In this document: piece after piece, positions 37,267 through 50,213 of the stretch | Position numbering within the stretch: the stretch's first letter is position 1 | Layout of the letters: the number at the start of each line of letters is the position of its first letter | Source of the DNA: Turnera subulata | Taxonomy: Eukaryota; Streptophyta; Magnoliopsida; Malpighiales; Passifloraceae | Length of the DNA: 64,000 nucleotides | Assembly: GCA_028386065.3 (NCBI GenBank) | Contig: JAKUCV010005561.1 | Coordinates: forward strand, 1-64,000 | Direction: 5' to 3' | The notes under the pieces: model-generated | The model's database searches: none | Seen by the model: only the letters and a program-made list of their open reading frames with translations | Told to the model about the DNA's origin: nothing | Program-made: the position numbers and the translations under genes

Positions 37267-38094
37267 TGGACACTGGACAGTGGTACCTTGGGTCTTTTAG
37301 GATTTCTTGCTGGAAGGAACATATCTGGAAGCTTTTTTGTATAGTTTCTGTATAAATCAATGAGTATGAAGGACAGTTGCTAATTCTAGCCTACTAATAT
37401 CCTGTACCGCAAACAAAGGTGATTTTGTTGCTAGTTATGCCTGTCAATGCCATTCTCTTTTGTTGCCTACTCGGATGCAAGAGACAATAATTTTGCAGAT
37501 CGATCACGTTGAAACAATGAATTAGTCTTTCAATTCGTCGTCTATATTTGTGTTCCGGGGATCTCCCTGTATCAAAATTTCTTGAGCGAGGAGAGTAAAA
37601 GCAAGTGACAGTTACATTTACAACTAGTGTCCCGAGCCAAGACCAAGGCAAAACATATTTACAACTGTACAGTTCAGGCTTGCAGGTTTCACCTGGGAGA
37701 ACCTGCAAATCCAGAAAATGCTGGCCCCTGGCACAAAACATATATACAATACAACGAGTGCTGCTTGCGCTACATTAGGGTCTAGACTCTAAAAACTAGA
37801 ATCACTTTCCCGTTACCCGAAAGTTGTAGGCGCTGACCTTCTTGGCTGCAGGTACAGTAGAAAAGGGTTCACTGCATGCATAGTCGAGTCTGCTTTGATT
37901 GCTCTAGCCAAAGAGGGAGCTGCATGTTCATCTTATCTACAGGACTTCAACAGCCAGCATGGTGTTGTGCAGTAATGCCAATCCTATCCTTTGGCGAAAA
38001 GAGAAAAAATTTCCAGTTTCTACTGCGGTTAGGATCACCTGTTGAAATCGGATATCTCAGGGCAAGCAGGACTTGGAATACACTTTTCTTTTAG
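37267..38094. other. Intergenic between convergent genes
   Basis: The plus-strand reductase and the minus-strand exchanger end toward each other here. Both 3' UTRs probably lie in this 830 bp. No other gene seen. Confidence 0.5.
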
Positions 38095-40650
38095 CTAATG
38101 TATCATCTCTTCCACCACCGAGGCTTGCTGTTGTATTACCAACACAGAGGACTCGTAGTTCATATCAGGAGCTGCCAACAAATCGCCAACCACACCCAAC
38201 TCCTGGATCTCACTCCATTCTGATAGTCCCATCAATATTGGAGAATGAGGATCATGCCTTCTACCCACCATAATGAGATCAAAATTATTGCACATGGATC
38301 CAAGAAGCTTTGCTGTTCCTTCGCCACATGATATTGATTCATCCCAGTACTCAATATTACTTTCCAGGTTATCATACTTGAAACTGTTGAGCATTGTCAA
38401 ATCGCGTCTTGTTTCTACGAAGTCATAGCTACCCTGTTCTTGAGGGGTTAACCTGAGGACCGTAAGTTTGATACCAGGAAGCGCTGACATGCGTGCACCA
38501 TATGCTAGTGCCTCGCGATCATCAGGACCCCCTATGAAGACCACGCACACATTCATCTTGAGCTGGTATGGAACTATGTATCTTGACAATTTGCCTCGGG
38601 CAATAAGGATACCAACAGAGCAAGAGGCGTATTCAAGGACTTTCTTATTCACCATTCTCACAGAAGAGCTATCCAAGATATGGAAAGGGATAAGAACCAG
38701 GGAGGTCATCTTCTCTAATGCCATTGTACAGATATCGTCGTGCATGGTTTGATAAACCCCAATGGATGTGAAGCATTGCACGGATAGGAGAGAATAGTTT
38801 TGCTGTTCAAATTGGAAGAAGGCGTTGATAATGCGGTCTGTCTCCTTAGTTTTGGTAGCTGAAGTTCTTCTCAACTTGTGGGTGATAAAAAAAGGCAATG
38901 TGCCAGCCACAGATTCCTTTAGATTCAAAACATAGACAGCAATAGGACTTTCTCTTGAAGGGTTAGTGGCATTAAGGATGTTGATAATGGAATGGACGTC
39001 ATCCTGTTTATGGATACAAGCAAGGATTCGAAGCTCACTGAATGGTTCACTGTGCTGTATTGTGTGTCTTCTGTATGCTACATACCTCCTTGAAGGACTA
39101 TATATGCATCTCACCAAGGGCGTAAAAATAGCTGAGTGCACAGTTGAAGTTAAAACCAGGATAGAAAACACCTCGGTTGAGATAACCTACAGAAATTTTT
39201 ACAAGTTTTAAGATCCTGGTTATGATCCTGAGAAGCAAAGAAAATTAGAACTGGGTTGGTTCGAAGTTTTGAGTCACAAATTACCTTGCTTTGAAGTGCA
39301 TGGAGGAATGATTGGATATCCATGAATCCTTTCACATTGTAGATGAGCCCTAATGTGAGAGAATCCATAAAGGGCACCCTGTAGTAGAGTGAAACGACAA
39401 TAATGGAAGTCAGTTTGCTCAGGACAGCTGCAAAGAAGAGCAGCTCCACTGCCACAAAATGGTCAATTTTCATAGCGTGCAGGTTAAAGACCCTGCCTGT
39501 GTTTATGAGATAGCATGGTATGAGCACTGCCTCAAGAAAGCAATCAATCTTTTCAATCAAGGTGGAAGCAAGTTCCGGACCGGGAGGAGCTGCCAATCCC
39601 AAGACCACAGGTCCGAAATACAAATGTTGTCCAGTAAACTCCCCTACCAAACCACAGACAAGGACCATAACAATGATCCAGTAAACGTGCGACTCCTTCA
39701 AAGGTTTGCCATCCGGGGTTTGTTTTACCATCCAAAACATCACAGGACGGAGGGTGAAAACGACGAACAAGATTATCACTATCTTCCATACCTGCGTAAG
39801 CAGAATATCCCGCAGAGTTGTTTCCATTCTTGATACCTCTCTAAGATTGTTGCAGATTACAAAAATGCCCCAGCAGAACAAGCCACTGATCATTGAAGAA
39901 GAGAGAGCTAGGCGGCCTAGTTCCGAATTTAGTAGCTTGAGATCTGCAAGCAGGGCAGAAATCACATGAAAAGAAGTTGAAGATATATGTCCAGAAACTA
40001 CTGGGAGGCTCAGGTGAAGGTCGTTGTCCAATGGGATGATTTCCCTAACAAATAAAGAGATCAAGAGGGTCAGGGCTTCTGGAACCACAAAAGTTGTAAT
40101 GCCTATTACAACGGCTAGCCCTCCACATTTCTTGACGATGCTCATATCCAGCCTGACGCTAAGCAGGAAAAGAAGGAACATGATACCACATTCTTCAAGT
40201 ACACTAGTCACCAGTATAGTTCTTCCACCAAACAATATTTTCTCGTGGAATTCTTTCCCTAGCAACGGACTGCATACTACAATACCACCCTGGATATATA
40301 TATATATATATCAAGAAACCAAAACAAAACAATGGAGGAGTTATGAATTTGGAAGTCAATAAAAAAAAAGAAATATTTTCTTTCGGACATGTGTGAAAAG
40401 GTTGCAATAATAATGCAAATTGGATTACCAGAATCTCAGGAACGAAACTCGGCTGTCCTAAAGGCTTGAGAATTAGCTGAAACGTTAGCCTGAAAATATT
40501 TAGAAGCGCAATCTGCAGCATCACAGGTAGGAAAGTGAATTTGGTGATATCTTGTCCGCGTCTGAATTCCATTGAATTAACCAATGGGGTATATGCCTCG
40601 CATACGAGTACTTCATCCGTTAATGTTGAAGCATTTAAAGGAACCTGCAT
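38095..40650 (-). CDS. Cation/H+ antiporter of the CHX family
   Basis: Three exons on the minus strand join in frame: 40650-40429, 40289-39285 and 39186-38095. They give 772 residues, normal for plant CHX proteins. The first 410 residues or so form the multi-pass Na+/H+ exchanger domain, with many hydrophobic segments and the 'GLIYNVKGFMDI' motif near residue 390, which matches the conserved 'N.KG' of the family. The remaining part is a soluble C-terminal tail of universal-stress-like fold ('ELRILACIHKQDDV', 'VVFIGGPDDREALAYG', 'DLIMVGRRH'). CHX proteins move K+ or Na+ against H+ across endomembranes or the plasma membrane and affect ion and pH balance. The exact subgroup is not assigned. Intron 1 ends in a TA repeat instead of the usual pyrimidine tract. 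Confidence 0.9.
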
Positions 40651-41824
40651 CTTCTGTTTATGTCACAGATCGATCCAGAGCAAGAAGAAAAACATAAACA
40701 ACAAAAGTTATGAAGAGAATATTTTAAGAATTCAACCCCCAAACAGAAAAGAAAAGAAAAGAAAAAGAAAAAGAAAAAGAAAAAGAAAAGAAATTTGGTA
40801 GGGTGTTCCTTTTGTTGTTAAGAAATAACGAGAGGAGAGAAAAATGGCAATGGCATGGTCGGAGTTTTCTGATCCATTATTAGTTCACCTTACACCCGAG
40901 GGTGGAGGATCTTGACTCTTTTAACATGTGGCTTGTGTTGACATGCATATGTATACATTTTTCTTTTAAAAAAATGTCATGTATTTTGTTTATACAAAAA
41001 AAAAAAAATACAAAATGAAGGCGCAATCAATCCTTCATCACTTGCTGGGATGAATTGGGCAGCCCATAACAGGGGTCCTGTTGGCATGTCCTGTGTAAGT
41101 AGTAGAGATTTGCAAAAGGAAACAAATAAATTATAATAAATTATATACATATCCATTGTGATGTGTGCTAGCTTTTTTGTATATGGATCACTAGAGAGGA
41201 CCATCCTTAAATTTTTAACACCAAATTGGAAAGGGAGGAGACGGGAAAACAAGGATGGTTCCAGAAATAGAGAGTAGATGACCCTATACAGTGGATGGAT
41301 ATTCGTTTGTATAGGATGTGATCGACGACCAAAACTACACTCGCGCTTCTTGGGACTATTGTTTGTTTTGTCACTTCGGAGAATCCTACGACCAGTCTCC
41401 TCCTCAAAGCGACTGACAATTTTTCACCCCATCGACGTGCGTTTCGAGAACAAGTCCATTACTATATTGAGGAATCAGCTCACAAGCCCGTAGAAGACCA
41501 TGAACCAATAGCCCACATATGGTTTTTGGATGAATAGTCTCCAAACCCGCAACTGGAGAACATGTTGACCTATTGGGTGATTTGGTATCCAAGCCCGCAT
41601 GGTTCTTTTGGTGTAAAAAAGCCCGCATGTTGATTTCGGTTGGTACTGGGCTTCCATGTCCGTCCTATTGGAGAAATTTTCATCTACCGGAAAACCTTTC
41701 ATCATCTGTTGTTCATGATTAGTCCTGTTCGGGCCGAGACCGAAACTGTTGGAAGTCGGAAATGATTCTTTTTTAATCAGGATTCAAGCAAGCATGAGAC
41801 TGGAAACTATTGAAAGCAACTTAA
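40651..41824. other. Upstream region of the CHX gene and intergenic
   Basis: Contains an (AAAAG)n-like purine run at about 40745-40795. No gene recognised. Confidence 0.45.
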
Positions 41825-42196
41825 GACCATCTCCAGTGTGGGCTTCATGACAGGGCTCTATTTGTCATATCAGCAATTTAGAGTCTGTCTCGCCACTGGA
41901 GGAAAAGGAGAGGCTCTGTGAATAGAAGAGACCGTCTCCAAAAATAGAGACCGGGAGAGCCCGCCTCTATCTACTTCCTCTATTATTATATTATTTAATT
42001 TGTATATAATAAAAATTATATTTGTAAGATTAATAATATAATATGCATATGGGTCCTCAATAGAGCCTCCGAATAGAGCCTGTATGATTGGACAATATCA
42101 GAGGCTCTAAATGTAAGTGAAGGCTCTGTCTGATGTGCGTTGATGTGGCGCTGATATGGCAATAATAGAGCCTCCGGATAGAGCCTGGGACTAGTC
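41825..42196. mobile_element. Tourist-like MITE (PIF/Harbinger type)
   Basis: The left end GACCATCTCCAG and the right end CTGGGACTAGTC (GACTAGTCCCAG on the other strand) are imperfect inverted repeats. Complementarity continues through 'ggctctatt' and 'catatcagc' about 50 bp inside. TAA flanks both sides (41822-41824 and 42197-42199), the target duplication type of Tourist elements. At 372 bp it is non-coding and contains repeated 'agagcct' words. Confidence 0.7.
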
Positions 42197-42692
42197 TAAG
42201 AATTTTGACACCCATATTTGTTTGACACGACAGGTTTCACAGAAATACACAGAGGATGCTGTGGAACAGGTTTAGTGGAACTAGCAACCCTGTGCCATGC
42301 TGCAACACCCACTTGTGGAACAGCTTCCCAGTTCACTACGTAAAAGTATAAATCGGTGCCCATCTATAAAAGCCAATGGCACACACTTGCATTGGCAAAC
42401 CAAGAAAATTCCTATTCTCTGTATGTTTTCTTTTCCACCAGGGCATATCTTTTGTCACCTTCTAGATTTTCAACTCCTGCCAATGTTTGTTGGCATCCAG
42501 GGATTTCTTTTTGTAATGTTAGAATTGATATCTTACCTTTGGTGTTCTTATTGTAGCCGAGGCCCTTGGGTATCTTTGTAAGGATGTAATCCTTATCTCT
42601 ATTTTTATTAAAATTTGGACGACTTATCAAAAAAAATTTCGTCAAAATAGCTGTACGAAAATAAAGAACACATGCCTTTGAGCCGTTGATAA

Positions 42693-42872
42693 ATCCACCA
42701 AATCTGCAAAGGAGCAGATTTTCTGGCTAAGGAAGCATGTAAAGGAACAAATGCCATGGGGTGGTTAACTGTTCCTCCGCCAAATCTGACTATGTAACGA
42801 ACTAACGATATTGTCCAATCTTATCGGGTAAAATCTCATGAATATCTTTCGAAAAAAAAAAAAGAAAAAAAA
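42693..42872 (+). pseudogene. LINE 3' end with RNase H C-terminal relic
   Basis: An open stretch reads 'GADFLAKEACKG...GWLTVPPP' and ends at a stop at 42797. This matches the '(R)(A/G)AD.LAKEA' C-terminal motif of plant LINE RNase H domains. An A-rich tail follows at about 42851-42872, as expected for the 3' end of a LINE. Only the last 35 codons or so remain. Confidence 0.6.
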
Positions 42873-43723
42873 AATCTGCGAATGCAACTAACATGAAGAA
42901 ATAACACCCAATTCACATGTAGTAACTAAACCCCAATAAACATAAATTCTATCCATCCCATCAAAGCCATGCCGGTAGCCTATAAAATCAGTCAGACTCT
43001 CCCTAGATGCATATACTATACGCTTACACTGGGAAGAAAGAAAAAAAAAAAAAAAAGAAACTCCATTCCTTGTCAGTATCATTTCCTTGGAAATGAGAAA
43101 ATCTTTTGTAGTCTTCCTCCTCCTTGTTTCGGCTACAGCAAACATGCCACAAGAACCATACACAAAGTATCATCTGTTCGCCACTCGGGAAAAATGAAAT
43201 CCCCTTCCACTTGGGCCATAGCCCATGTATGGTGGATATCTTACAGTGGTCTTGCTTTCCTCAAAGCTTACTGGAAAACAAGACCGCTTAAGAAATTAAG
43301 CAGCATTCATGGTTACGGCCCAAGTGGAATGTGATTTCAATTAGAAGGTGCCAATTCAAAGGATCTCTGATGCTTTATTGCTGTACTGCTCTGGGGTAAC
43401 GTTGCCTTCGTGAATCTTTTGTTAATTGTATCTATTTTCTGTGAACTGAAATACAAGTAAATTTGATTGTCCACGCCGGACCTATTTGATTCGCAGTTAG
43501 CTGATCCTGTGAATGTGATAACTCTTTAAATGGTATCATTCATCTGGATTCTAGAGGAATTATGGAGTGTAATGGAAACCGGATTTTCACTTCATATATG
43601 TGACATGTGCCCCCAAACTCCAAAGTTGTCTTTTGCTGCTGCTTCTATATATTTTTGCTTATTTTTTTGAGGTGCAGGAGGCTGTCTGATCTGTTCACTT
43701 TTCTCGCTACCCTACCCAAAAAT
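42873..43723. other. Intergenic, probable further LINE debris
   Basis: A-rich tracts and short frames only. No gene was identified. Confidence 0.4.
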
Positions 43724-44038
43724 AAGGTGGCCTTGTTATTCACAGTGATACGGAAGCGATTTGGAAAGATAGAAATGATGTCCTTCATGGAAACTACTCA
43801 AAGACAGCAGAGGAAGTGGTGGATTGGTCCTCAAATTCATGTGCAACATTCCTGGAATACCATTGCCAGGGTGTTCCTACACCAATACAAAGAATCTCTT
43901 TGCATTGGGTACCACCTAGAAGGCATTGGCTAAAAATAAATGTGGATGGTTCTTTCCTTGTGGGCAAGTCTACTGCTGGAGCGGGAGTAGTGATTAGAAA
44001 ACAAACCGGAGCTGAAATTGAACTACAAGATATTTCTT
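43724..44038 (+). pseudogene. LINE polyprotein C-terminal fragment with RNase H start
   Basis: A frame open for about 105 codons reads 'EAIWKDRNDVLHG', the usual '(A/I)W..RN..(I/V)(F/H)' end of the LINE reverse transcriptase zinc-knuckle region. It continues to 'WVPPRRHWLKINVDGSF' and 'AGAGVVIRKQTG', the first strands of the RVT_3 RNase H domain. It then stops, so the rest of the domain is missing. It is the best-preserved LINE relic here but is still a fragment. Confidence 0.7.
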
Positions 44039-44881
44039 GAGGGACCCTTTGCATCCCAAAAAAAAATATGAATTGGAAAGAGCATGGGCAGTTTAAAAAG
44101 CATAAATTGTTATCTACATTGCTTCTTCCATTTATTATGATTTTTCCTGCAATGGTGCTACATAAAATTTCATGACCTGATTAAGATAAAGTTTTCTAAA
44201 AATCACCCAGAAAGCCTGAAACATCCTAAAAGAGAATACACACAGTTGAGTGCCAACACTAGGTGGATTTCATCAATGTGTTGGATTCCAGTTGGGGGAG
44301 ATTGAAGTTGTTGAAAGGTTGGAAAATTTAAGTAGTATAGCATTCCAATGTACCAAAAAGAAAAAGAATACACAGTTAGTCAAGATTTATGATGTCATGT
44401 TGTTTAGCTGGTGAAAATCTTCGTGAACCTGTTATTAAATTTCTCAACCAGATACAGATTAAGCATCGACTTTAACGTGGGGAGAAAAGACCTGCTATAT
44501 ATGATTTTTCAAAAAATCCTTCCTGAGAAAGGATAAAGAAACTACATATATTGAAGGAGAAAAGAAAAAGTACAGATCTAAATAATCCAAGTAAAAAAGA
44601 CACAAAATGGAGAGGATACACACAACCCTGAAGGTATTCTATCCGCGATCATTTAACTGCTATTAGCCACTTAAAGAATTATTTTTGCAGTTAGTGATCA
44701 TCTGCAAATAAGGGTTGCACAATGAGCTCTTCTTTTGTATATATAGATATAGACATTTGGATTGGATCTATATATTTGCAAGTGGATGTATAAAGCGCAC
44801 ACAAAGTTGACAGAAATTTTGGCAAAAACCTGAAAGTTGCAAGTGTATGTTGTTCAAGACATGACATAAGATTATTCATTG
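44039..44881. other. Intergenic, 3' flank of the PP2C gene
   Basis: No coding region recognised. The right part is probably the phosphatase 3' UTR. Confidence 0.45.
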
Positions 44882-47358
44882 TCAAGCTTTAACAGCTTCA
44901 TATTCTATTTTTTTCCGAGTAAAATCATTCGCAGGCGGAAGCCTAACAGATTTAGTTACTCTGGTTAATCCTAGAGGAGGAGGAGTACTGGTCTCCTCCA
45001 CATCGTCCGGGGTATTGTTGGGATCTAGAAGTTCAAGGTTTTCCACATTCTTCACCAATATAGGCTTCCTTGGAACCGCTGCAATCTCTGAGTGATTTAG
45101 ACTGGCTCTGCTCACTTCAGAGGCTACTGTTAGCTCCGTGTGATTTGCAGTGAGCCGGCTCACGTCAGAGTTGGTCCTGACTAGCAAAGATTGGTTCTTC
45201 AGGAACAAGCATACAACTGCACAGTCATCAATCTTGGAACCTGGGTACTTGCTCCTCCATGCACGCACAGCATATCTTACCAATACCTTTGCAGCCATGG
45301 ATCTTTTCCTTGTAGAAGCAACAATCTGTATCACCTCTTGGTTTGACAAAACATCCCATACCTGAACACAAACACATTTGATAGCGTTTCAAGTCATGAA
45401 AAAGAAATATATAGTGTAAAGTTTGCTGGTAGCCAGTTTATCAAAATGTTCTTCTCACATACACCTCAAAAGAATTTGCTAGTAAAGTATATATTGATCA
45501 GTATCAAAAACAAAATAGTTAATGAGGCAGGTATGCTTCCGTCTTACCCCATCTGTTGCTAGAACCACAAATTCATCCTCATTCGTCAACTTCCTGTAAG
45601 AAATCTGAGGAACTGAGGTAAGACCATATTCTTTTAGGCAAAAATCTCCAAAAGCCCTTGCCATGGCGAGACCAGGACAATCTTCTTCAGGCATCCAAAT
45701 TCTAAATACTTCTGGCTCTTCTTCCAATGCAAAAACCCTGCCTTTACAGTTTTTTATTCTTTCGGCTTCACCTGAAAAACATATAGGCCAACCGTTAGAA
45801 GAAAAGCCAGTTAAATTTGGCGGCAATATCATGTAACTCAGGTGATGATGATAAAAGAAAACACCCACTCGCGATATTTGGTTTCAAATCAACAGTGAGC
45901 TGGACGGGAGCGAGGTTGTTTTGCTGGTCCCTAGTACAGAGAACAGCACGGGAATCACCCAAGTTTGCAATTATCAAGTGGTCCCCCTGGAAAATATTGG
46001 AGGTCAAGTTAATTATGAGTAAAACAAGAAAAGATTCCAAATCCCCTTCCTGTTCACTTCTAAATAAATTGGGATTTGGATATATATATATGCGTACCTT
46101 TTTAACTACATTTACAGCCGTACAACCACTACAGAAGCTATCAATACTGGCATCACAACTAAGTTCTTGATCCATTTCCTTAAAGGATTTTATAACAGTA
46201 GACTCCCATGATGACAAGCACTTGTCATCACCAGGATTATTTTTGCCCCCATTGTTACAACATTTCAGGTTAACCGGCAATGCCTTGAGTGCATAAGAGA
46301 GCCTTGAGGGTAAAACATCCCTGATATGGCGGGCAACCTTATGACCATAGGGACCATGGCCATCAAAAACTCCACAATAAGTCATATCTTTGTCGCCAAT
46401 AAATTCCTGATGATCAAAATTAGGAGAGATTGAAAGTTTAGTTTGATGCTTTCCTTTGTTAGTTTTTGCTATTTTCTGTGACTAAGACATAAGAATGAGA
46501 GAAGAAAAAAGAAAACAAAAGGAGATATATGGCTACCTTTCTGCCATTTCATCAGGACAATTACAAAACATTTAAAAGGCAAACAGGTGAGTAAAGAACA
46601 AGAACCTGAGAGAATTTATATTATTTTCGTAAATTTTGTGAAAGATCTTTCTGCAACAAATCTCCGGAAACCATAGGGATTGCGATTAACATAACGCAAA
46701 CACATAGGATAACAAATCTCAAGCCATCACACAGGAAAGAATTACCTCAACAGTGTACATAGAATTCGAATTCTCATCAGATCCACGTACAAAAACGTTG
46801 ATCTTACACGTAATGACAAGCAAAAATAAAGGTGAAAACGTGTAAACCATATACGAGGAAGATGTCAAATTAAAACAACGTGAAAAGACAAAGAGATCAA
46901 AGCCAAGAAGCAATATAAATTCATTAAAGAACCAAAACCATGAAAACAATGAATGCTTTAAATCCAAAAAAGAGAAAAAAAAAAAAAAACTGGATCGATG
47001 ATAATTTATGAGGATAAACAAAGTGTCTGATCCGGATTAGTCGGGGGCAAAGATGTGGAATGAGCACCCAAAAAAACAAAAAATTATGATGGATGGATGC
47101 ATGCATGCATCCAATTAATTATACCTCCCAAACGGTCATGGCATCTTGATTGACTCCCTTCCTTCCTTGTTGGCTATACATGGATATGTACTTAGAAGCA
47201 CCATGTAACCTCATACGTGCTCCATAATCGGCAACGATAATATCATCATCCAACCCTTCGTCGACGACGGCGGGTTGTCTGCTGATATTATTCTCTTCTA
47301 CGGTTTCCGCCACCACCCCTTCCCTATGATAGGGATCCTTGCTACAACAGGCTCCCAT
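44882..47358 (-). CDS. Protein phosphatase 2C with N-terminal lipidation motif
   Basis: Five exons on the minus strand join in frame: 47358-47125, 46406-46098, 45986-45869, 45771-45548 and 45361-44882. They give 454 residues. The start MGACCS fits N-myristoylation at Gly2 and palmitoylation at Cys4/Cys5, so membrane attachment is likely. PP2C metal-binding acidic residues are visible: Asp72 in 'GVNQDAM', Asp93 in 'FDGHG', Asp294 in 'ATDG' and Asp340 in 'IDDC'. 'GDSRAV' and 'ARAFGDFCLKEYG' are further family motifs. The enzyme should be a Mn2+/Mg2+-dependent Ser/Thr phosphatase of the plant clade with membrane-anchored members. About 110 residues after the catalytic domain are low complexity. 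Two codons lie open upstream of the ATG but have no ATG of their own. Confidence 0.92.
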
Positions 47359-50213
47359 ATCCACTCAGTGAGCCTGCCCGCAAAAATGTCTTTACAGAAA
47401 ACGGAGCAGACCCACCCCAAACTTTTCTTTTCTCAAATTGTGCCTGAAATGCTCGGCAAAACTGGGGGGCAAGAAATAATAACCCACAGATTTTGCATAT
47501 AAGGCAAAGAAAGCCAACACTTTTATTGGAAAACACACGCACCACGGAACAAAGATTGTCTCGGCCAATCTTAGACAGTCTAATCAATGATACGGACACA
47601 AATTAATGTGCAACCCAAATTCTTCCTACCTATATTATTACCTCCCTCCTATAACATAAACTTAATTGTGACTTGTGAGATATCAATCTTTAAAGAATAT
47701 AGTAACTCTTAACATATATATGTCAATCTGTCATCCCCCAGCTTGTTTGTTTACCCTTTGTGTTGGTTCTTTCATTTGATGGCCTGTATTAGCTAGCATG
47801 CAATTTTTTTACGACTGTCAAATTAATTGCTTTTTTTTTTTGGGTTAAATCAAATTAAGAGCACTTTTCGCTTACTAATTAAAAAGACTGAAAAAGCCAG
47901 AAGATGAGGTGGATAACATAACATTTTACGTGTAGCCACTAAAACGCCCTACTCGAGGTTGTATCAACGTTATTTCCTTGCTGTCCTAGTTACGTTTCTT
48001 CATGTTATATACTGTTTTGGTGAAAATTATCTATCCAAATTTAGTCCTTTGCCGTAGTTCTCTGTCATGAGTAATCTGAGACAGTTTATGTACAGAAAAG
48101 AAATGTTCTTTGCAGCACACTGCCAGCAAAAGCCATTCCACTATGAACAGATTATTTCCTAACGTAGTTCCAATAAGGTACGGCTGTGCTTCTGTTATTT
48201 GTACCAAATTAAAATGCGACACTAGTTTTCGAATACTCTTTGTTTGCTTGTATACAATACAACCCCATTTTGGATAATTCTAGGCTGAAGAGTTACTTGC
48301 AGAAGAATTGATGTGAATTGTAAAACACATAAACTTCTTTTTATATAAAAAATACATGAACATCCTAACATCTTACAATTAATTATCTAACATTAAGTCG
48401 ACCCAAAATTTATCATGCAGGCATCAAAACTTTACCCGCTAGAGTCTAGGAAAATTAATTCATTTACAAGGGAAAAGATGGGACAGTATTAGTTTCTTCT
48501 TGAAACCCGAATTCCTCAGTGTAGTCTGGTTTGTGCGTTTAAGTGTCGTTGATATTTTTTTCAAACACACTCAACACAGCATGAAACAAGCCATTAGAGG
48601 GAACAGCTGTAATGGCTGTGGCCTCGAACGAGTTTATACAAGCCATCCAAAAGTTCCCTTAAGCTCGCTAAATCGCTTATCGAATGTATCATAAAAAAAA
48701 AAAAAAAAGGAAACAAAATCCGCCTGCTAAATTTGGGAATGTGGAGGGGAATAGGGATCTCTCCCTCCCCTGTCGGCCTCATACTGCTAGACTAATTCTG
48801 GAGACATTGACTGTGTGGGCCGCAAATTTTGGGAGCAAGCTTTCTTCTTCTCGCTTCTTACATGGCCAACCTATAAACAGAATTTCAGAAGCTGCCTCTT
48901 ATTATGCCAGACATGACAAGATTAATTTTGGGCCAATGCTAACCTTGGGTTCTCCTAAAAAACACTGCAATGGACATGGCTTCTACTGAATTAGCATTAT
49001 TGAGCGAGCTTCAGTCCATACCGCCAAATGGACTGGGTTGATAACTAAGAGTGAAGGATTTCTTCCTTCTCAAAGAAGGTTGGTACAGGTGGAAATAATA
49101 CTTAACGGGGTTGCTCTCACCTGCACAGTTTGCTGCCAACCACTAGTCTTAACTGATAATCATTTGCACAGTGAACTGGACATGATCATGCTTGTTTAAA
49201 GTACTTCCAAATTATTTGTTCTCATCATGATTGGGCCTTTTCTTCTTTTATTCCCCTGGGGAGAATTTTTTACTACCAAATTAATTGGTTTAGGTACATC
49301 CCATAATCCACATAAAGTAGAACCGGTCAGCTACTTCTCCAGCTCCAAATTAAAAAGAGAGCCAATGAGTTTACCAAAAAAAAAAAAAAAAAAAAGAAAG
49401 CCAATGTTTCCAGCTTTTATATTCCACAATAACAACAGCAGAAACTAGGACAGTAGAATCAATGCCACAACCATTTCAAAGAAAAGTGTAAAGGATATAT
49501 TACAAAGCCAGATGTTATGGCCCAAAGATAAATCTATATATATATTGACACTGAGGAACCTCCAATCCTGGCTCTGATCATGGGACAACATGCATTGAAC
49601 TCAGGCACACAAGCTTTGATGCTAGAGCATTAGTTGCATACAATAGACCCTTGCTTATTGGAAAGGGCTTCTACTAGAGAAAGAATGGATGGAATTAATT
49701 TAACTCGCTGTCTAAAATAGCTTCCATCTTCCATGCATTATTACAACATAAACATGAAGAAATCTATCCTCCATATGCAAACTGACCATAATAGCGCATC
49801 GCAAATCAGAAATCTGACCAAATGCACAACCAAACCTCCATAGTAAACTCAACAGAAGAATAAACAGAAATTTAAATACAGATCATTACAAGAAAAAACT
49901 TGCAAATTAGTAACCACCACCAACTCCAGAAGTGCTTGTAACCCTGATTCTAAAATATTCTACAGTAGATAGAGTCTAAGGACACCAATGAAGAAGACTA
50001 AAGCAATGAAACTTTCATTTGCAATTACAATTCTTACAAGTGAAGAAATGTTGTAATGAAGGAAACATTCAAAGAACTAAACACTGAAAACCTAGAACAT
50101 TTCCCGTTTGAGGGAGAACCTGAAGCACCTATACCTATCTTTTTCCTTTCCTTTTTGCATGCCAAATACATATTGAAAATGTTAAAGGGGATTACGTATA
50201 ACATAGTAAGCAT
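47359..50213. other. Intergenic between two minus-strand genes
   Basis: Nearly 2.9 kb without a recognisable gene. Several A-runs (near 48690-48708 and 49376-49395) suggest old retroposon tails, but no coding remains were convincing. The left end is the phosphatase promoter and the right end probably the methyltransferase 3' UTR. Confidence 0.45.

Noticed and set aside
47359..47364. Earlier GTG start for the PP2C gene
   Set aside because: The ATG at 47358 gives the MGACCS lipidation motif. Plant genes rarely start at GTG.
48684..49190. Possible LINE-derived coding remnant
   Set aside because: No stretch gave a convincing motif in any frame. The A-run alone is not enough.
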